Shown one piece after another: positions 5,459-9,158 of a stretch of DNA of 9,158 bases (its first letter is position 1; every line of letters begins with the position of its first letter). The DNA is from an uncultured Anaerolineae bacterium (lineage in GTDB: Bacteria; Chloroflexota; Anaerolineae; Anaerolineales; Villigracilaceae). The notes beneath the pieces are model-generated. The model was given only the letters and a program-made list of their open reading frames with translations, did no database searches and was not told the DNA's origin. The DNA lies in NCBI GenBank assembly GCA_903882765.1, contig CAIRYE010000112.1, forward strand, positions 1 through 9,158. Direction: 5' to 3'. The translations under genes were made by a program, and so were the position numbers.

Positions 5459-5857
5459 ATGAAAACTTATGCTCTGCGATTACATCCAGGCGATGATCCT
5501 TTGACTACCTTGGATACCTTCGCCATTGAGCATCAATTGGAAGCAGCAATCCTATTGACCTGCGTAGGCAGCCTTCGTAAAGTTGTCCTTCGCTTTGCTA
5601 ATAAAGAATTATCAACAACTCTCAACGGGAAATTTGAGATCGTTTCGCTGACTGGCGTTTTCTCCATGCATGGTTCTCACTTCCACATAGCCATTTCTGA
5701 TGGTGAAGGCCGAACCTACGGCGCCCATTTGTTAGAAGGCAGCGAAGTTTTCACCACGATGGAGGTTGTTCTAGCCAGCTTGGACGATGTCCGCTTTTTC
5801 CGTAAGCTCGACCCCCAGACCGGTTACCCCGAATTGGATATCCAATCAATTTCATAA
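5459..5857 (+). CDS. PPC/DUF296-domain protein
   Basis: This 132-residue protein is a single PPC (DUF296) domain. The same fold is found in plant AT-hook PD1-like DNA-binding proteins and in small bacterial trimeric proteins of unclear role. Characteristic stretches are the RLHPGDDPLTTLDTFA opening, CVGSLRKVVLRFAN near 35-48, FEIVSLTGVFSMHGSHFHIAISDGEGRTYGAHLLEG near 59-94 and the tail RKLDPQTGYPEL. H74, H76 and H90 correspond to the conserved histidines that bind metal in solved bacterial members. Length is typical. The ATG at 5459 is preceded by TAAGGA, which overlaps the stop of the DsrE-domain gene, so the two are almost certainly co-translated. No AT-hook is present. Biochemical function cannot be assigned from sequence. 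Confidence 0.85.
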   Translation: MKTYALRLHPGDDPLTTLDTFAIEHQLEAAILLTCVGSLRKVVLRFANKELSTTLNGKFEIVSLTGVFSMHGSHFHIAISDGEGRTYGAHLLEGSEVFTTMEVVLASLDDVRFFRKLDPQTGYPELDIQSIS

Positions 5858-5906
5858 AAACAAATGACGCTTTTCGTTCAAGGTGAACCTCACAATTCAT
5901 GCCTAA

Positions 5907-5943
5907 TACTTATTACTTATAAAGTCCAATTAACAAGTAAAAT
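5907..5943 (+). promoter_or_regulatory. Kinase gene promoter with TACTTAT-type repeats
   Basis: TAAAAT at 5938-5943 is a five-of-six match to the -10 consensus and lies seven bases before the ATG of the histidine kinase gene, which has no Shine-Dalgarno sequence. Just upstream, TACTTAT occurs twice in direct tandem (5907-5913 and 5914-5920). A near-exact inverted copy (5933-5939, ACAAGTA against ATAAGTA) overlaps the -10. Within this, TTACTT (5913-5918) and AAGTAA (5935-5940) form a perfect inverted repeat with centres 22 bases apart, about two helical turns. This is a candidate operator, perhaps for the response regulator encoded downstream. The -35 region is poor, which suits an activated promoter. 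Confidence 0.45.
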
Positions 5944-5950
5944 CTAGTGC

Positions 5951-8617
5951 ATGAATCGGCGCGGATTTCACATTCAACGCGATCTTGGCTTGCAATTGCT
6001 CGCTTTTTATTTGCTGTTGATCATTCCGTTCATCGCTTTTCTGATCGAATTTGACAACATTGTTGGTGTGCGCATTCAGCGCGACACCAAGTCGAATGAT
6101 CTCGCCTTGGCGCACGCGATCGCCTTCGAAACAGATTCGAGCTTAAGCAGCTCGCTTACTGCTGTAAAGAACCTAGCGGATTATCCCAGCGTTATCGCCA
6201 TCGATAAACTTGCTATGGCTGAGATCTTCAAAGTAGTGTTACAAACCCGCCCTGAAGTTAACCTTGTTTACCGCCTCAATGCCGATGGGGTGATGACATA
6301 CCACTATCCAACTGGTCCAACCTCAACGGTCGGTACCAATTTTTCGTATCGTGATTATTACCAAAATTCGCTTACCGCCGCCGGCCCGATCATCTCTCAA
6401 GGGCGTATTTCACCCACGACCAATCAGGCGGTAGCTACCGCGGTTATGCCGCTCCATGCAATGGATGGATCTTATTCCGGTTTAGTAGGAACAAATATTA
6501 AACTAGAAAGCCTCAGCGCTACTTTGTCCGCCATCGTTGCTGAACACCAAAGCAGTGAGGGGTTCGAGGTGATGATCTTAGATTCTAGTGCTCAAATCAT
6601 CGCGCACCCCAATCCGGCGTACTTATTAAAACCAGCCCAAGAGATCCTTCCAAATATCTACGAAAACGCATTAAACGGCGAGACTGGTTCTGTTGTAACC
6701 GCAGATTTGAATGGAACCGAACGGTTATACACATATGCGACCATACCGACCCTTGGTTGGGGTGTATTCATTAGTAGACCAACCTCAAGCGCTTTCGCGA
6801 CCCAAATTACTTTAGAGCGAATTACCCAGATCTCCGCCGCTACCTTTATTTTGATCGGGCTGGCGTTTTGGGGGTTGCTTTCCATACGAGTGATCCGCCC
6901 AATTGAAAAACTCGCTCCAATTACCCAAGCTATTGGGCTGAATCAACCTATCGCAGACCAAGAGAGAAACCAAATTCGATCCATGTCGAACCGAGCCGAC
7001 CAGATTGGAGACTTGATTCGAAGTTTCCTTCGTATGGAAGATTCCATCAACACGAGAATGAAAGAACAGGCTACTCTACTGGAAACCAGTGCTGTGGTTG
7101 TTTCGTCCTTGGAACTAAATACTGTATTAAATAGGATACTCGAGCAAGCAGGCAGGCTTCTCGAGGTTCAAAAAACCGCTATCATCGCCCTTGATGAAAA
7201 ACGAGGGGAATTCCGTATCCGAGCAAGCCGCGGTCTCTCAAAAAGTTTTACCGAACAGTTATCCCTTAAACCAGGTGAACCCGCTTCAGTCAGTATGCGT
7301 GCTTTACGCGCTAAAGAACCAATTCAGGTAAGCGACACCGAGAGCGATCCCGCCTACGAGCCAGAGCGCCCCCGCGCTCGCGCGGAAGGGTACCGCTCCG
7401 TTCTGGGTGTTCCGCTCAATACCCAACATGCCCCTCCAACCGTATTGCTGGTTTTCCGGCCCGAGCCACATCTATTTACCCCCAATGAGATCAACCTGAT
7501 CGTCAACTTCGCGAATCAAGCGACAATGGCAATTGAAAACGCCATCCTCTTTGAAAGAAGCGATACTCGCCTTCAAGAACAAACGAGCCGGCTCGAAGCG
7601 TTGGTGGAATCTATGGAAGATGGTTTGATCCTAAGCAACCCCCAAGGGAAAGTTATTTACGCAAACCACCACATAACAGATATCGCTGACCTCTCAGACG
7701 AAGATATGAGCGATATCGAAGTAGCACGAGTGATGAATCGAATTCTCGACAAGAGCGCTGAAAAAGAAATCGTTGACTTGAACGCGATCTTGGCTGGCAC
7801 TGCTCAAAAAGGTGAACTATCTATCACTCATCTCGGGCGAGATTTGCAGATACGCGTTGAATCCTTCGATGTTACAGACAATCAACGGGTGCTGCTAGGT
7901 CGTGGTTTGCTTCTGCATGATATTACCATCGACCGCGAAGTTGATCGGCTCAAATCAAATCTCATTTCTACAGTTTCGCATGAACTTCGAACGCCTTTGG
8001 CTTCCATAAAAGGGTACGCGTCAACCCTATTGGCCGATGACGTAGAGTGGGATAGTAAATCCCAAAAAGATTTTTTGACCATAATTTCAGATGAGACCGA
8101 CCGACTCACAAATCTTGTAAACAATCTTTTAGACCTTTCTCGCATCGAAGCTGGGTCGATTCGGCTTTCGCTTGAAAAGTGCGATGTGCGCGATGTAGCC
8201 ATGAAAGCCGCCAGGCAAGCCCAATTATCGAAATGCGAGATCTATGTTGGGGCAGGGGCGGAATTTGTCGATGCTGACAGAATGCGGTTGGAAACGATCC
8301 TGCGGAATCTATTTGAGAATGCCATCAAATATGGCGGAGCAGATGTAAAGGTTGAAATGCGTGCCACCCAAGAGCGGGACTCGATCATCTTTTACGTGAT
8401 GGATAATGGTCCTGGGATCCCAACTGAGCGGAGTGAAAAAATTTTTGAGCGGTTTTATAGGTTAGACGAAGGCTTAGCCCGAGCCACTAGCGGCGCAGGA
8501 CTGGGGCTTGCCATTTGCCAGGGCTTGGTTCGCGCCCACAATGGTGAGATCTGGGTTGATCAGATTGGCAGCGGCGCTTGTATCACTTTTTCAATTCCAC
8601 TGAAACCGAATGAATAA
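5951..8617 (+). CDS. Membrane-bound hybrid-sensing histidine kinase (Cache-HAMP-GAF-PAS-HisKA-HATPase)
   Basis: This 888-residue sensor kinase has a transmembrane helix at about 13-33, an extracytoplasmic double-Cache-like sensing region to about 285 (note YRDYYQNS near 133-140 and GWGVFISRP near 269-277), and a second membrane helix near 293-312. A HAMP linker follows (RVIRPIEKL at 313-321), then a GAF domain at about 375-535 and a PAS domain at about 545-655. The kinase core has the H-box STVSHELRTPLASIKGY with phospho-acceptor H677, the N-box LRNLFENAIKYG (N786, N790), DNGPGIP at 818-824, ERFYRLD at 833-839 and GAGLGLA at 848-854. All catalytic motifs are intact. There is no receiver domain. 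The ATG at 5951 lacks a ribosome binding site and follows a -10 box by seven bases. The ligand is unknown. The partner regulator begins 48 bases downstream, giving a complete sensor-regulator pair. Confidence 0.95.
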   Translation: MNRRGFHIQRDLGLQLLAFYLLLIIPFIAFLIEFDNIVGVRIQRDTKSNDLALAHAIAFETDSSLSSSLTAVKNLADYPSVIAIDKLAMAEIFKVVLQTRPEVNLVYRLNADGVMTYHYPTGPTSTVGTNFSYRDYYQNSLTAAGPIISQGRISPTTNQAVATAVMPLHAMDGSYSGLVGTNIKLESLSATLSAIVAEHQSSEGFEVMILDSSAQIIAHPNPAYLLKPAQEILPNIYENALNGETGSVVTADLNGTERLYTYATIPTLGWGVFISRPTSSAFATQITLERITQISAATFILIGLAFWGLLSIRVIRPIEKLAPITQAIGLNQPIADQERNQIRSMSNRADQIGDLIRSFLRMEDSINTRMKEQATLLETSAVVVSSLELNTVLNRILEQAGRLLEVQKTAIIALDEKRGEFRIRASRGLSKSFTEQLSLKPGEPASVSMRALRAKEPIQVSDTESDPAYEPERPRARAEGYRSVLGVPLNTQHAPPTVLLVFRPEPHLFTPNEINLIVNFANQATMAIENAILFERSDTRLQEQTSRLEALVESMEDGLILSNPQGKVIYANHHITDIADLSDEDMSDIEVARVMNRILDKSAEKEIVDLNAILAGTAQKGELSITHLGRDLQIRVESFDVTDNQRVLLGRGLLLHDITIDREVDRLKSNLISTVSHELRTPLASIKGYASTLLADDVEWDSKSQKDFLTIISDETDRLTNLVNNLLDLSRIEAGSIRLSLEKCDVRDVAMKAARQAQLSKCEIYVGAGAEFVDADRMRLETILRNLFENAIKYGGADVKVEMRATQERDSIIFYVMDNGPGIPTERSEKIFERFYRLDEGLARATSGAGLGLAICQGLVRAHNGEIWVDQIGSGACITFSIPLKPNE

Positions 8618-8630
8618 GCCGAAAAAATCT

Positions 8631-8652
8631 GAACAAACCTGTTCTCTTTTTC
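8631..8652 (+). other. Small hairpin and U-rich tract between kinase and regulator genes
   Basis: GAACA / TGTTC (8631-8635 with 8640-8644) closes a four-base loop and is followed by TCTTTTTC. The stem is short and AT-rich, so strong termination is unlikely. It might lower or adjust read-through from the kinase into the regulator gene, or it may be chance. Confidence 0.25.
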
Positions 8653-8665
8653 AAAGGATGGAATC

Positions 8666-9158
8666 ATGAACGATTCGCGTAGAGTGAAGCAAATGAATAC
8701 GCCATGTGTGTTAGTGGTGGATGATGAAAAGATCCTGCGTGATTTTGTACACCGTAATTTGGAAGCTCGCGGTTATAGAGTATTGAGCGCCTCAAATGGA
8801 TTAGAAGCATTAGCTTCCTTTTACCAAGAGGAGATCGAGCTTGTTATTCTCGATGTTATGATGCCGCATATGGATGGACTAGAAACCACTCGCCGAATTC
8901 GCGAAACATCCAATGTGCCAATCATTATCCTAACCGCGCTTGGCGAAGAAACAGACAAAGTGCGCGCGTTTGACCTTGGTGTTGATGATTACTTAACCAA
9001 ACCGTTTGGCGTAGGCGAACTAATGGGGCGTATACAGGCTGTGCTTCGCCGATCTCGCTGGCAAGAACCCTCCTCCAATGAAGAACGATTTGTGCGCGGA
9101 AACATCATGGTAGAGATCGCCAACCATAATGTGTTCGTTAGCGGAAAACACATCGACC
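8666..9158 (+). CDS. OmpR/PhoB-type response regulator (3' end outside window)
   Basis: The frame is open from ATG 8666 to the right edge, giving 164 residues of an incomplete protein. A full receiver domain is present: acidic pair D19-D20, phospho-acceptor D63 in LVILDVMMPHMDG, T90 in IIILTAL, and K112 in YLTKPF. After the linker (RRSRWQEPSS) the segment from about 145 on, GNIMVEIANHNVFVSGKHID, matches the first strands of the winged-helix DNA-binding domain of OmpR/PhoB regulators (the usual 'I..d...r.V..dG..v.L' pattern). The recognition helix lies beyond the window. AAAGGA (8653-8658) sits seven bases before the start; an in-frame ATG at 8693 is a possible shorter start. It is very probably phosphorylated by the kinase encoded just upstream and acts as a transcription factor. 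Confidence 0.93.
   Translation, partial: MNDSRRVKQMNTPCVLVVDDEKILRDFVHRNLEARGYRVLSASNGLEALASFYQEEIELVILDVMMPHMDGLETTRRIRETSNVPIIILTALGEETDKVRAFDLGVDDYLTKPFGVGELMGRIQAVLRRSRWQEPSSNEERFVRGNIMVEIANHNVFVSGKHID

Noticed and set aside
5876..5888. GTTCA/TGAAC hairpin after the DUF296 gene as a terminator
   Set aside because: The stem is only five pairs and no T tract follows, so I do not call it a terminator.

Overview
The window looks like chromosomal DNA of a Chloroflexota bacterium, most likely Anaerolineae. This is an inference from the style of the L20 and L35 proteins (L20 begins MRVKGGPRGH), a moderate base composition, a large Cache-HAMP-GAF-PAS histidine kinase, and at least two genes that appear to be transcribed without a leader. 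No 16S or other taxonomic marker is present, so the assignment is moderate. I see no mobile elements, CRISPR arrays, tRNA or rRNA genes.

Layout. (1) 1-606, plus strand: the C-terminal part of an M23-family zinc metallopeptidase whose start lies outside the window. (2) 655-1652: azlC-azlD, a two-subunit branched-chain amino acid exporter with overlapping genes, its own extended -10 promoter and a strong hairpin terminator. (3) 1805-3199: radA, a DNA recombination and repair ATPase. (4) 4563-3255, minus strand: the conserved translation operon infC-rpmI-rplT (IF3, L35, L20), convergent with radA across a symmetrical terminator at 3205-3237. IF3 starts at an AUU codon. Both intergenic gaps hold hairpins that could tune expression of the ribosomal protein genes. 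(5) 4564-5096: about 530 bases without a gene. The right half of the minus-strand infC promoter is at its left end. From 4865 to 5071 it encodes what looks like a highly structured plus-strand RNA. (6) 5097-5857: a two-gene unit, a YedF-like DsrE-domain protein followed by a PPC/DUF296-domain protein. (7) 5951-9158: a sensor histidine kinase and an OmpR-type response regulator that runs off the right edge.

The most interesting element is the 4865-5071 leader upstream of the DsrE/DUF296 pair. It can form a long imperfect closing stem, a three-way junction, and three further hairpins. One of its arms, ATGCCTT, has two exact and mutually exclusive pairing partners, one at the far 5' end and one beside it. 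That is the layout expected of a cis-regulatory switch, and the wobble pairs fit only a plus-strand transcript. I do not recognise it as any named riboswitch class. Further observations are the AUU start of infC, the leaderless azlC and kinase genes, a three-copy TACTTAT-type operator candidate over the kinase promoter, and an attenuator-like hairpin with a U6 tract between infC and rpmI.
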